Shown one piece after another: positions 34,291 through 43,352 of a stretch of DNA of 64,000 bases (position 1 is the first letter of the stretch; each line of letters begins with the position of its first letter). The translations under genes were made by a program, and so were the position numbers. The notes beneath the pieces are model-generated. The model was not told the DNA's origin, ran no database searches, and saw only the letters and a program-made list of their open reading frames with translations. Source of the stretch: Paracoccaceae bacterium (lineage in GTDB: Bacteria > Pseudomonadota > Alphaproteobacteria > Rhodobacterales > Rhodobacteraceae). The DNA lies in contig JAKIUB010000008.1 of assembly GCA_021647745.1 (NCBI GenBank), positions 1-64,000 of the forward strand, read 5' to 3'.

Positions 34291-35181
34291 ATGGAACTGA
34301 ACGCAACAAACGACCTTGTCAAAGATATTTCCGAAGCTCAATTTGAAGTTGACGTGATCGAGGCCTCTAAAGAGCTGCCGGTCATTGTCGATTTTTGGGC
34401 GCCGTGGTGCGGCCCTTGCAAATCCCTCGGGCCAGCGCTGGAGGCCGCCGTGCAAAAGGCCGGTGGCAAGGTCAAGATGGTCAAGATCAACGTTGACGAA
34501 AACCAGGGGCTTGCTGGGCAGCTGCGCATCCAGTCGATCCCGACCGTTTATGCATTTAAGGACGGCAAGCCGGTAGACGGATTTCAGGGCGCACAAGGCC
34601 CCGCTGAAATCGACGCCTTTATCGCCCGCCTGACTATAGAGGGCGACGAGGGGGCCGGCATGGATGAGGCGCTCGAGGCCGCAGAGCAAATGCTGGAAGC
34701 AGGCGAGGCCCATGATGCTGCCGAAACCTTCACCGCTATTATCGGCGAGGAAGAGGGCAACCTGAAAGCGCTCTCGGGCCTGATACGCAGCTATCTGGCG
34801 CTGGGCGAGGTCGCCCGTGCCCGCGAAGTGCTGGCGCTGGTGCCTGAAGGGTCAAAAGACGATGCCGTTATTGCTGCCGTGCGCGCCCAGATCGAGCTGG
34901 CCGAGGCTGCTGCAGATGCTGGCGAGGTTGGAGACCTGCGCGCGAGTTTGCAAGCCAACCCTGATGACCACCAATCTCGCCTAGATCTTGCGCTGGCATT
35001 GACTGCCAAGGGCGAGACCGAAGCCGCGATTGACGAATTGCTGGAGGCTTTCAAGCGCGACCGCGAGTGGAATGACGGCGCGGCAAAGGCCCAGCTTCTG
35101 AAGTTGCTGGAAAGCCTTGGTGCGCAATCCGAGCTGGCCCAGAAGGGGCGGCGCAAGCTTACCTCTATGATCTTTGTGTGA
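34291..35181 (+). CDS. cnoX: Thioredoxin-TPR protein (CnoX/YbbN family)
   Basis: Residues 10-110 form a thioredoxin domain with active site WCGPC (Cys40, Cys43); the rest is a helical TPR-like region. In E. coli CnoX (YbbN) this combination holds oxidised proteins and hands them to GroEL or DnaK. Here the CxxC is intact (E. coli has SxxC), so it may also be a working oxidoreductase, as in Caulobacter. The long upstream frame to 33982 overlaps the antisense nuclease gene; AAGGA 9 nt before ATG 34291 sets the start. 296 residues. Confidence 0.92.
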   Translation: MELNATNDLVKDISEAQFEVDVIEASKELPVIVDFWAPWCGPCKSLGPALEAAVQKAGGKVKMVKINVDENQGLAGQLRIQSIPTVYAFKDGKPVDGFQGAQGPAEIDAFIARLTIEGDEGAGMDEALEAAEQMLEAGEAHDAAETFTAIIGEEEGNLKALSGLIRSYLALGEVARAREVLALVPEGSKDDAVIAAVRAQIELAEAAADAGEVGDLRASLQANPDDHQSRLDLALALTAKGETEAAIDELLEAFKRDREWNDGAAKAQLLKLLESLGAQSELAQKGRRKLTSMIFV

Positions 35182-35188
35182 GGTTGCT

Positions 35189-35374
35189 ATGAACGATACC
35201 CTCAAGCCCGACCCCAAGCTGCTCGAAGCGCTGGTCTGCCCGCTCACCCGCTCGACCCTGAGCTATGATGCCGCGCGTCAGGAGCTGGTTTCCAAAGGGG
35301 CCGGGCTGGCCTTTCCGATCCGCAACGGCATACCTGTCATGCTGGTCGACGAGGCCCGCCAGCTTGACGGTTGA
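35189..35374 (+). CDS. Trm112/YcaR-family small zinc-ribbon-like protein
   Basis: A 61-residue protein with LLEALVCPLTRSTLSYD and a C-terminal AFPIRNGIPVMLVDEAR, the signature of the Trm112/UPF0434 family. Trm112 members activate methyltransferases in eukaryotes and archaea; the bacterial role is unclear. Only one of the usual Cys is present (CPLT), so zinc binding is doubtful. Start 35189 is chosen because GAGG lies directly upstream and the family begins near MNDTLKPD. It follows cnoX by 7 nt. Confidence 0.88.
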   Translation: MNDTLKPDPKLLEALVCPLTRSTLSYDAARQELVSKGAGLAFPIRNGIPVMLVDEARQLDG

Positions 35375-35511
35375 ATAAAACCCCGGCTCTTTTTGGTCAA
35401 AGGAGCGGAGTTTCCCTGTCAAACATTTATCAATGATTCCGGTGCAATATCTCTTGTGTCCCGTTGGGCGATTCGTGGCGTATCCCCGCCGCGACAGACA
35501 GGGAGCCTGTT

Positions 35512-36702
35512 TTGAAAAAGCACCCGGAGAAAGAAACTGTGGCGGCGCTGACCGCAAAGATCAAGCGCCTGGAAGAGACCATCGCCCTGAAAGACCGGTT
35601 TCTGGCCACGGTCAGCCACGAGATCCGCTCGCCGATGAACGGGGTTTTTGGTATGGCCGATGCCTTGTCGCGCACCGAGCTGGACGGAAAGCAGCGCCGC
35701 TATCTGTCCGTATTGCGCGACAGTTGCGATATCATGCTGTCGCTCGCCAACCAGCTGCTGGAAAAGGGCAAGATGGAGGCTGGACAAACCACATTAGTAC
35801 CGGTTGATTTCGATGTCGGCGATTTTGCCTCCAGTGTGGTCGAAACATTCTCCGGGCAAGCGGCAAACAGCGGGTTGTTGCTTGAGCTGGATACCAAAAT
35901 CCTGATTGATTCAAGGATCCGCTTTGACAAGCAGCGCCTTTCGCAAGTTTTGAGTAACCTGATTTCCAACGCGCTGCGCTATACAGATCATGGCCGTATA
36001 GTTGTGCGTATTATCCTGCAGCTTGATAGCGACGGCCAGCGCCACATGATCCTGAGCGTCGAAGATAGCGGCATCGGCATTCGGCATAACAAGCATGGCA
36101 AGATTTTCGAGGCCTTTGCCTCGGCTGATCCAGCCGAATCTGCCCGTCGCGGCGGCACCGGGCTGGGGCTTTCGGTGGTCAAGGATCTGGTCAGCCTGAT
36201 GGGCGGCACGATTCGGGTAGACTCAACCCCCGGCCTTGGCTCGACCTTTACGGTCGATCTGGTGGTCGAGGCGGCCCAAAGTCCGAAAGAGCCGATCATC
36301 ATCCCCCGCCGCAACATGCCAAAAAACCTGCATATCCTGCTTGCCGAAGACAATGACTCCAATGCCTTTGTCTTTGAGGTATTGCTGGAAGACGCCAGTA
36401 TAAGAATCACCCGCGTGCGCAATGGAGAAGAGGCTGTCATCGCCTTTTCCAAAGGGAATTACGATATTATCTTTATGGATATCCAGATGCCGGTGCTTAA
36501 CGGAATAGAGGCGGCGACGGCCATTCGCGCCGCCGAGGGCGCGGCCGAGCTTCCGGTGCCGATCATTGCCCTGTCAGCCGATATCGTGGCCAGCCAGTGC
36601 AATGAATACAAGGCCGCTCGCTTTAGCGATGCGCTGGCAAAACCGATGCGCCAAAAAGAATTGCTCGACAAGATCGCCGGATTTAACAAAGTTTCGGGTT
36701 GA
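35512..36702 (+). CDS. Hybrid histidine kinase without sensor domain
   Basis: The 396-residue protein consists of a short coiled coil, a HisKA domain with phospho-acceptor His36 in TVSHEIRSPMNG, a HATPase_c domain (VLSNLISNALRYTDHG, EDSGIGI, GGTGLGLSV) and a C-terminal receiver with the phospho-acceptor Asp in IIFMDIQMPVLNG. No membrane helix or PAS domain is visible, so the input must come from a partner protein. The start is TTG 35512 with GGGAG 9 nt before it; the longer frame from TTG 35464 has no ribosome site. No partner response regulator is adjacent. Confidence 0.85.
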   Translation: MKKHPEKETVAALTAKIKRLEETIALKDRFLATVSHEIRSPMNGVFGMADALSRTELDGKQRRYLSVLRDSCDIMLSLANQLLEKGKMEAGQTTLVPVDFDVGDFASSVVETFSGQAANSGLLLELDTKILIDSRIRFDKQRLSQVLSNLISNALRYTDHGRIVVRIILQLDSDGQRHMILSVEDSGIGIRHNKHGKIFEAFASADPAESARRGGTGLGLSVVKDLVSLMGGTIRVDSTPGLGSTFTVDLVVEAAQSPKEPIIIPRRNMPKNLHILLAEDNDSNAFVFEVLLEDASIRITRVRNGEEAVIAFSKGNYDIIFMDIQMPVLNGIEAATAIRAAEGAAELPVPIIALSADIVASQCNEYKAARFSDALAKPMRQKELLDKIAGFNKVSG

Positions 36703-36758
36703 ACAAGCCGCAAGATTGGGCAATCGTTCGGGAGATATTCCCAAATCCGGTGTCTCCC

Positions 36759-38162
36759 ATGAAACATATTGCCAACCACCCCGCCACAGCTGACATGCAG
36801 GCGCTTGACGCTGCGCATCATCTGCACCCCTTCACCGATACCGCCGCGCTCAACAAAGTAGGCGCGCGGATTATCACCAGCGCCAAGGGGGTGATGCTGC
36901 GCGATAGCGAGGGCAATGATATACTGGATGCCATGGCCGGCCTGTGGTGTGTTAATATCGGCTACGGGCGCGACGAAATGGCGGATGTTGCGGCGCGGCA
37001 AATGCGCGAGCTGCCCTATTATAACACCTTTTTTCAAACCAGCCACCCGATGGTTATTGCCTTGGCCGAAAAGATAGCCGCCCTCACTCCCGGCGATCTC
37101 AACCGCACGTTTTTCTCCAGTGGTGGCTCGGATGCCAATGATACCAATATCCGGCTGGTGCGCCACTATTGGGCCTCGCTCGGCAAGCCCGAAAAAACCC
37201 ATATTATTGCACGACAAAACGGCTATCACGGCTCAACCTTGGGCGCGGCCAGCCTTGGGGGCATGGCGGCGATGCATGCGCAGGGCGGGCTGCCAATTCC
37301 CGATATTTCGCACATCGCGCAGCCCTATTGGTATGCCGAGGGTGGTGATCTTTCGCCCGAAGAATTCGGCCTGAAAGCCGCGCAGACGCTGGCGACCGAG
37401 ATCGAGCGATTGGGCGAGGAAAATGTTGCCGCCTTTATCGCCGAGCCGGTGCAGGGCGCGGGCGGGGTTATTGTGCCGCCTGAAACCTATTGGCCCGAGA
37501 TCCAGCGCATTTGTGATGCCCACGAGATATTGCTGATCGTGGACGAGGTGATTACCGGCTTTGGTCGCACCGGCGCGTGGTTCGGCTCTGAAACCTACGG
37601 CATAAAACCTGATATCATGACCATCGCCAAAGGGCTTTCTTCAGGCTATCAGCCAATAGGCGGCTCGGTGGTTTCCGAGCGGGTGGCGGCGGTTTTTGCT
37701 GAAAAGGGTGGTGAGTTCAACCACGGCTACACCTATTCCGGCCATCCGGTAGCGGCGGCGGTGGCGCTGGAAAATTTGCGGATCCTAGACGAGGAAAATA
37801 TCGTCAAAACCGTGGCTACCGAAACCGCACCTTATCTGGCGCAGCGTTGGGCCGAGTTGGGGCAACACCCGCTGGTGGGCGAGGCGCGGATATCCGGCCT
37901 GATGGCGGCGATAGAGCTAACACCTGATGCCAGTGCCCGCGCGCCTTTTTTAGAGCCTGGATCGGTTGGGCCGATTTGCCGTGACCATTGCTTTGGCCAT
38001 AATTTGGTGATGCGCCATGTCGGCGATAAAATGATCATTTCGCCGCCTCTGGTGATCTCGAAAGCCGAAATTGATACTCTGGTTGATACCGCCCACAAAG
38101 CGCTGGATCTGACACTGGCAGACGCCACCAAGCATGGGCTGATGAAAGCCGGATCGAGATAG
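36759..38162 (+). CDS. Class III (omega-amino acid/putrescine-type) aminotransferase
   Basis: A PLP-dependent fold-type I enzyme of 467 residues with GGSDANDTNIRLVRHYW, NGYHGSTLGAASLGG, DEVITGFGRTGAWF and the PLP-binding Lys in TIAKGLSSGYQPIGG. This pattern fits omega-amino acid:pyruvate or putrescine aminotransferases (SpuC/YgjG-like), often annotated vaguely as aspartate aminotransferase family. The substrate is not clear from sequence. ATG 36759 is used because the family begins near LDAAHHLHPFTD; the 20 extra residues from 36699 overlap the kinase gene. No strong ribosome site is visible at either. Confidence 0.85.
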   Translation: MKHIANHPATADMQALDAAHHLHPFTDTAALNKVGARIITSAKGVMLRDSEGNDILDAMAGLWCVNIGYGRDEMADVAARQMRELPYYNTFFQTSHPMVIALAEKIAALTPGDLNRTFFSSGGSDANDTNIRLVRHYWASLGKPEKTHIIARQNGYHGSTLGAASLGGMAAMHAQGGLPIPDISHIAQPYWYAEGGDLSPEEFGLKAAQTLATEIERLGEENVAAFIAEPVQGAGGVIVPPETYWPEIQRICDAHEILLIVDEVITGFGRTGAWFGSETYGIKPDIMTIAKGLSSGYQPIGGSVVSERVAAVFAEKGGEFNHGYTYSGHPVAAAVALENLRILDEENIVKTVATETAPYLAQRWAELGQHPLVGEARISGLMAAIELTPDASARAPFLEPGSVGPICRDHCFGHNLVMRHVGDKMIISPPLVISKAEIDTLVDTAHKALDLTLADATKHGLMKAGSR

Positions 38163-38173
38163 GGCAAAAAAAA

Positions 38174-38192
38174 GGCCGAGCTAAGCTCGGCC
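38174..38192 (-). terminator. Rho-independent terminator of the LysR gene (minus strand)
   Basis: GGCCGAGC-taa-GCTCGGCC is a perfect 8-bp stem. On the minus strand it is followed by eight T (38173-38166). The aminotransferase stop lies only 12 nt to the left, so it could also end that transcript, although without a U tract. Confidence 0.7.
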
Positions 38193-38210
38193 CAAGTCCA
38201 ACAGGGAGGT

Positions 38211-38249
38211 ATGAAACGCGCGAGCGAACTCGCTTGCTTCGATAGGTGA
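38211..38249 (+). CDS. Possible 12-codon ORF or leader peptide
   Basis: A very good ribosome site (AGGGAGGT) stands immediately before ATG 38211, followed by 11 more codons (MKRASELACFDR) and a stop. It lies after the terminator hairpin and before the AT-rich LysR 3' flank. It could be a chance ORF, a leader peptide with no target gene left, or the relic of a longer gene. Confidence 0.2.
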   Translation: MKRASELACFDR

Positions 38250-38356
38250 TATAGGCACCTCGACTCAATCTATCAAGATAAATGCGCTAACTTCGGCGCA
38301 TAACCGCTAACACCTTAATGCATAGCTACAGTAAAAGAGTTGATAACAAGTAAAAT

Positions 38357-39256
38357 TCAGCTGTTTTCGCGCATTTGCTTTCGGTAGGCGATAACCTCGT
38401 TAACAACAAAATCCTTGAAAACAGCCACCCTTTTGGATTGCCGCAACTCGCCGGGATAGGCCAGATAAACCGGCACTGGCAGTGAGCCCGACTCGGGCAA
38501 TACATTGACCAGCTCGGGAAAATCAACTGTCAGATAATCTGGCAGGGCGCCGATCCCGAGCGAGCTTCGCACCGCTTGCAGGATGCCGAAATAATTGTTT
38601 ACGGTCAGGAGCGAGGTTTCGTTTTCGTCAATAAAGGGCGCAACCCATGCCGCCCCGGCGCTCACCTGCGGCGCGCTGGGCGATTGGGAAATCAGCCGAT
38701 GCTTGCGGATATCGGCGGCTACTTTGGGGGTGCCGTGGGTGGCGAGATAATCCGTGGAGGCATAAAACTTCAGGTTTACATCCATTAATCGCCGCCGGAT
38801 AAGATCAGCCTGCGAGGGTTCTTTCATGCGGATGGCCACATCGGCCTCCCGCATTGGCAGATCCAGCACCCGCTCCTCCAACATCAGGTTTATGCGCAAA
38901 TTCGGGTACTTTTCATAAAGATGCGCCAGCCGCGGCGCCAGCCAAAGCGAGCCAAAACCGGTGGTGGTTGTCACCCGCAATTCACCAAAAACCTCGTCTT
39001 CGGAATCCTTGATCTGGGCGGTGGCGGCATCAAGCTGCTTGCGCATGGCCTTGGCCGCTTCAAAAAGCAGCTCGCCTTGCTCGGTCAATATCAGCCCGCG
39101 CGCATGGCGGTGAAACAGAGTCACATTCAGGCTTTCTTCCAGCCCGCGTATCTGCCGGCTGACCGCAGATTGGCTCAGATGCAGCACCTCGCCCGCATGG
39201 GTCAGGCTGCCCGCATCGGCCACCGCATGAAATATCCTGACCTTGTCCCAATCCAT
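38357..39256 (-). CDS. LysR-family transcriptional regulator
   Basis: The 299-residue protein has the LysR winged-helix domain at residues 1-60 (FHAVADAGSLTHAGEVLHLS, QSAVSRQIRGLEE) and a periplasmic-binding-protein-like effector domain from about 90. The protein is close in layout to GcvA-like regulators, but no target can be named. It is divergent from the indolepyruvate oxidoreductase gene with 232 bp between, so it may control that gene or itself. Confidence 0.92.
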   Translation of the reverse strand: MDWDKVRIFHAVADAGSLTHAGEVLHLSQSAVSRQIRGLEESLNVTLFHRHARGLILTEQGELLFEAAKAMRKQLDAATAQIKDSEDEVFGELRVTTTTGFGSLWLAPRLAHLYEKYPNLRINLMLEERVLDLPMREADVAIRMKEPSQADLIRRRLMDVNLKFYASTDYLATHGTPKVAADIRKHRLISQSPSAPQVSAGAAWVAPFIDENETSLLTVNNYFGILQAVRSSLGIGALPDYLTVDFPELVNVLPESGSLPVPVYLAYPGELRQSKRVAVFKDFVVNEVIAYRKQMRENS

Positions 39257-39392
39257 TTGCCGCCCCTTTCGGGGCAGCTTAAAGACGAGCTGTGTTTAGC
39301 GCAACGCCTATCCTTGCGCCGCCGGACAGAAAGTATTGCGCAAGACGCGGGGCGGGCTATGCAAAAATTTGCGTGGCCCTTGGTTGTAGCGC

Positions 39393-39420
39393 AATATATG
39401 AACAAATGTTCACATATTGC
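39393..39420. promoter_or_regulatory. 28-bp near-perfect palindrome, likely operator
   Basis: CAATAT, one mismatch, TGAAC-AAAT-GTTCA, then the mirror ATATTG: 26 of 28 positions pair. It lies 69-96 nt upstream of the indolepyruvate oxidoreductase ATG, where a repressor or activator of that gene would bind. MarR- and TetR-type regulators favour such sites; a MarR gene lies at the other end of the oxidoreductase gene. Confidence 0.6.
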
Positions 39421-39488
39421 GTCCTTTATGGTAATTTTCCTTGAAGGGTCAAAGTTTCTGACCAATAATAGCGGTGGAGGAACATATC

Positions 39489-42400
39489 ATGTATCTGCAA
39501 CCCGTATCATTGACTGACCGGCTCGACCTGTCAAAAAAGACCGTGCTACTTAATGGCACTCAGGCTCTGGTGCGCCTGATGTTAATGCAAAAACAACGGG
39601 ATAAGGATGCGGGCCACAATACGGCGGGCTATGTAAGCGGCTATCGCGGCTCGCCTGTTGGTGCGGTTGATCTGCAAATGCAGCGCGCCGAAAGCCAGTT
39701 GAGCGCCGCTGATATCAAATTCGAGCCGGGGTTGAACGAAGACCTTGCTGCCACAGCCCAATGGGGCGCGCAGGCAGCCGGGCTTCGGGGTGATGGTAAA
39801 TTCGACGGCGTTTTTGGTCTTTGGTATGGCAAAGGCCCGGGGGTGGACCGCTCGGGTGATGTGTTCCGCCACGCCAATATGGCCGGCACGGCGGCGCTTG
39901 GCGGTGTGGTGGCGGTGATGGGTGATGACCACACGGCTGAATCCTCGACCACCCTGCACCAGTCCGAATTTGCCTTTGTTGATGCACTTATGCCGATTCT
40001 TTCGCCTGCCGGCGTGCAGGAAATGCTCGATTACGGCATTTATGGCTATGCGCTCAGCCGCTACTGCGGCGCGTGGGTCGGGCTGAAGGCGCTGAAAGAC
40101 ACGATCGAGGTCACGCAAGTGGTCGATGGCAGCGCCGATCGCATCACCATAAAAACCCCGACCGATTTCGAGCTGCCCGAGGGCGGGCTGAACATTCGCC
40201 TGCTTGATGATCGCGCCGAGCAGGAAGCCCGCGTGCATGATTTCAAGCGCTTCGCTGCCGAGGCTTTTGCGCGCGCCAATGGTCTTGATAAACGCGTGCA
40301 CGGCAAAGCCGGTGCGCGCATCGGCATTGTGTCTGCCGGCAAAAGCTGGCTTGATACCGCCCACGCGCTGGAAACGCTCGGCATAGACGAGGCGCAGGCC
40401 GAGGCGCTGGGTATCACCACCTATAAGGTCGCCATGGTCTGGCCGCTGGATATGCAATCTTTTCGCGAATGGGCCGAGGGGCTTGAGCTGATTATCGTGG
40501 TGGAGGAAAAGCGCAAGCTGTTGGAAGTGCAAATAAAAGAAGCGATTTTCAATGAGCGCCACGGCCGCCGCGTGATCGGCTGGAAAAAGGAAAATGGCGA
40601 GCTGCTGTTTACCGTCAAAGGCGCGCTAAACCCCGTTTTGGTGGCGCAAAAGCTGGCGGATACACTGGTGAGCGAGGGCGCGGCCAATGATGCGCTGTTG
40701 GTCGCGCAAAGCGCGCTTGAGGCCGCCGCCCTGCCCGATAATTCCGCCCCTCTTGCCCGGCGCATCCCGTATTTTTGCTCGGGCTGCCCGCATAATACCT
40801 CTACCAAAGTGCCGGATGGCTCGCGCGCTTACGCGGGCATTGGCTGTCATTATATGGTGCAATGGATGGATCGCGATACCCTCGGCTTTACCCAGATGGG
40901 CGGTGAGGGCGCCAACTGGATCGGCGAGGCGCCGTTTAGCAAAACCGGCCATATGTTTCAAAACCTTGGCGACGGCACCTATAACCACTCCGGCAGCCTT
41001 GCGATCAGGGCAGCGCTGGCGGCCAATACCACGATCACCTATAAAATCCTGTTTAATGACGCTGTAGCAATGACGGGTGGCCAAGCCAATGAAGGCGGGC
41101 TGACCGCGCCGCGCATTGCCGCCGAGCTGGTGGCGATGGGCATCAAAAAGCTGGTAGTGGTCTATGATGAAAAAGAAGATATCGACAAAGCGGCTTACCC
41201 CAAAGGCATAGAGCTGGTCGAGCGCGCTGAAATGGACCGGGTGCAGCGCGATATGCGCGAGATTTCCGGCACCACGGCGATATTATATGTGCAAACCTGC
41301 GCCGCCGAAAAACGCCGCCGCCGCAAGCGCGGCACTTTTCCCGACATCGACAAACGGGTGTTTATCAACCCCGAAGTGTGCGAGGGCTGCGGCGATTGCG
41401 GGGTGCAATCAAACTGCGTCTCCATCCTGCCGCTGGAAACCGAATTTGGCCGCAAACGGATGATCGACCAAAGCTCCTGCAACAAGGATTTCAGCTGTAT
41501 AAGCGGCTTTTGCCCGAGCTTTGTGACGCTGGAAGGGGCAACCCCGAAAAAACCGGCACTGAAAGAGCTAAGCCTGCCTGAGCTGCCCGAGCCGATTATT
41601 CCCGCCATTAAAGGCACGTTTAATATTGTCGCCACTGGCGTTGGCGGCACCGGCATTGTGACGGTCGGCGCGCTTTTGGCGATGGCGGCGCATCTGGAGG
41701 GCAAAGGTGCTGGCATGATGGAAATGGCGGGGCTGGCGCAAAAGGGCGGCGCGGTGCTGGTGCATTGCCGGATCTCTGAAAATCCTGGCGATATCAAGGC
41801 GGTGCGCGTGGCGCTGGGCGAGGCGGATGCGGTGATCGGCGGTGATATCGTCACCACCGCCGGTCCGGGCACCCTTAGCCTGATGCAGCGCGGCAAAACC
41901 GGCGTGGTGTGCAATTCCCACCAGATCATCACCGGCGAATTTACCCAGAACACCGAGTTCTCCCTGCCTGTGGCGCAGCTCGAAGTCGCGATCGAGGGTA
42001 GGATCGGCGACGCGGCGCTCAAAATGGTTGACGCCACCGCTTTGGCTGAAAAATACCTTGGGGATGCGATTTATGCCAATGTGCTGATGATGGGCGCGGC
42101 ATGGCAAGCCGGGTTGCTGCCGCTGTCGCTTAAAGCGCTTAAAAAGGCGATAGAGCTGAACAAAGCCGGTGTGGAAGGCAATCTCAAAGCCCTGCAAATC
42201 GGCCGCTGGGCGGTGGCATTTCCGAGCGAGGCCATGCCTGATGACGTCACCCCGAAAGCCCCGACGCTGGAGCAGATCATCGACACCCGCGCCGGACATC
42301 TGGTCAAGTATCAGGGCAAACGGCTGGCGCGTAAATACCGCAAGCGGCTCGCCAAAATAAAAGACCCGGCGCTGGCCAAGGCCATAGCGCTGGGCTACCA

Positions 42401-42893
42401 TAAGCTGCTGACCTATAAAGACGAATACGAAGTCGCCCGCCTACATGCCGAGACCCTAGAAACAGCGGTGGCGGCTAACTTTGACAGCGTAAAATCCATG
42501 CGATTCCATCTCGCTCCGCCGCTTTTTAGCAAAAATGACGCGAACGGGCATTTGATCAAAAAAGAATACGGCCCCTCGATGATGGGCAAATTCAGACTTC
42601 TGGCGCGGTTTAAGCGCCTGCGTGGTACGCCGTTTGATCCGTTTGGTCGCACCGCCGAGCGGAAAATGGAACGGTTTTTAATCAAACAATATCAAAAGGA
42701 TATGAAAAATGCCGAGGAGAGCTTTACGGAGCAGACCCGCGAAACCGCCATCGCATTGGCCGAGCTACCGCTTTCCATTCGCGGCTTTGGCCATGTAAAA
42801 TTACGCAACGTGGAAGCAGCCGCCAAGGCCCGCGAGACCCTGCTGGCGAATTTACGCAGCCCGATTGCCCCGATACAGGAAGCGGCCGAATAG
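39489..42893 (+). CDS. Indolepyruvate:ferredoxin oxidoreductase, fused alpha-beta
   Basis: The 1134-residue enzyme oxidatively decarboxylates aryl pyruvates (from Trp, Phe, Tyr) to aryl-acetyl-CoA, passing electrons to ferredoxin. N-terminal pyrimidine and TPP domains (GYRGSPVGAVD; YFCSGCPHNTST; GIGCHYM; NDAVAMTGGQ) are followed by a ferredoxin-like part (CEGCGDCGVQSNC, with CNKDFSCISGFCP) and a gamma-type domain (ATGVGGTGIVTVGALL) in one chain, as in other alphaproteobacteria. GGAGGAAC precedes ATG 39489. The flanking LysR and MarR regulators and the palindrome suggest induction by aromatic acids. Confidence 0.93.
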   Translation: MYLQPVSLTDRLDLSKKTVLLNGTQALVRLMLMQKQRDKDAGHNTAGYVSGYRGSPVGAVDLQMQRAESQLSAADIKFEPGLNEDLAATAQWGAQAAGLRGDGKFDGVFGLWYGKGPGVDRSGDVFRHANMAGTAALGGVVAVMGDDHTAESSTTLHQSEFAFVDALMPILSPAGVQEMLDYGIYGYALSRYCGAWVGLKALKDTIEVTQVVDGSADRITIKTPTDFELPEGGLNIRLLDDRAEQEARVHDFKRFAAEAFARANGLDKRVHGKAGARIGIVSAGKSWLDTAHALETLGIDEAQAEALGITTYKVAMVWPLDMQSFREWAEGLELIIVVEEKRKLLEVQIKEAIFNERHGRRVIGWKKENGELLFTVKGALNPVLVAQKLADTLVSEGAANDALLVAQSALEAAALPDNSAPLARRIPYFCSGCPHNTSTKVPDGSRAYAGIGCHYMVQWMDRDTLGFTQMGGEGANWIGEAPFSKTGHMFQNLGDGTYNHSGSLAIRAALAANTTITYKILFNDAVAMTGGQANEGGLTAPRIAAELVAMGIKKLVVVYDEKEDIDKAAYPKGIELVERAEMDRVQRDMREISGTTAILYVQTCAAEKRRRRKRGTFPDIDKRVFINPEVCEGCGDCGVQSNCVSILPLETEFGRKRMIDQSSCNKDFSCISGFCPSFVTLEGATPKKPALKELSLPELPEPIIPAIKGTFNIVATGVGGTGIVTVGALLAMAAHLEGKGAGMMEMAGLAQKGGAVLVHCRISENPGDIKAVRVALGEADAVIGGDIVTTAGPGTLSLMQRGKTGVVCNSHQIITGEFTQNTEFSLPVAQLEVAIEGRIGDAALKMVDATALAEKYLGDAIYANVLMMGAAWQAGLLPLSLKALKKAIELNKAGVEGNLKALQIGRWAVAFPSEAMPDDVTPKAPTLEQIIDTRAGHLVKYQGKRLARKYRKRLAKIKDPALAKAIALGYHKLLTYKDEYEVARLHAETLETAVAANFDSVKSMRFHLAPPLFSKNDANGHLIKKEYGPSMMGKFRLLARFKRLRGTPFDPFGRTAERKMERFLIKQYQKDMKNAEESFTEQTRETAIALAELPLSIRGFGHVKLRNVEAAAKARETLLANLRSPIAPIQEAAE

Positions 42894-42905
42894 CAGCGCG
42901 CCCGC

Positions 42906-43352
42906 TTAAACTTTTAATAAAGCGCTGCGCAATTCGCGAAACACCGGCAGCAGGGCGCGGATCTTATTGGCCCCTAGTGCTGCCATGATATCGGCAAAAA
43001 CCGGCTCGATGGATAGCACCGCCCGATCTCGCGCCGCCTGCCCTGCGGGGCTGAGGCTGATCCACTTTTTGCGGGCATCATCCCAGTCGGGGCGGATATG
43101 GATAAAACCGGCATCAAGCAATCGCCGGACCGTGTTGGTCATCGCGCCTTTTGTTACATGCAGCATCCGCGCCAGCTGGGCGGGGGTTTTTTCGCCGCCC
43201 ATATGGGAAAAATGGTTGAGCACAACGAAATGCGAAAGCTCCATCCCTTCGGGCAAGGCGCGTGAAAGCCGTGTGCGGGCCATCTGGTCGATCACTGCGA
43301 TTTCGCTAAATAGCGTTATTGCGAGGGGGTCATTGCTTAAGGTTGTGCTCAT
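42906..43352 (-). CDS. MarR-family transcriptional regulator
   Basis: The 148-residue protein has the MarR winged helix: LNHFSHMGGEKTPAQLARML, TKGAMTNTVRRLLDAGF and the wing RPDWDDARKKWISLSPAG. It ends 12 nt from the convergent oxidoreductase stop and its start lies inside the nitrilase 3' end (23-nt overlap). Start 43352 (MSTTLSND) is preferred over longer frames on family length. It could bind the palindrome at 39393-39420; that is inference. Confidence 0.88.
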   Translation of the reverse strand: MSTTLSNDPLAITLFSEIAVIDQMARTRLSRALPEGMELSHFVVLNHFSHMGGEKTPAQLARMLHVTKGAMTNTVRRLLDAGFIHIRPDWDDARKKWISLSPAGQAARDRAVLSIEPVFADIMAALGANKIRALLPVFRELRSALLKV

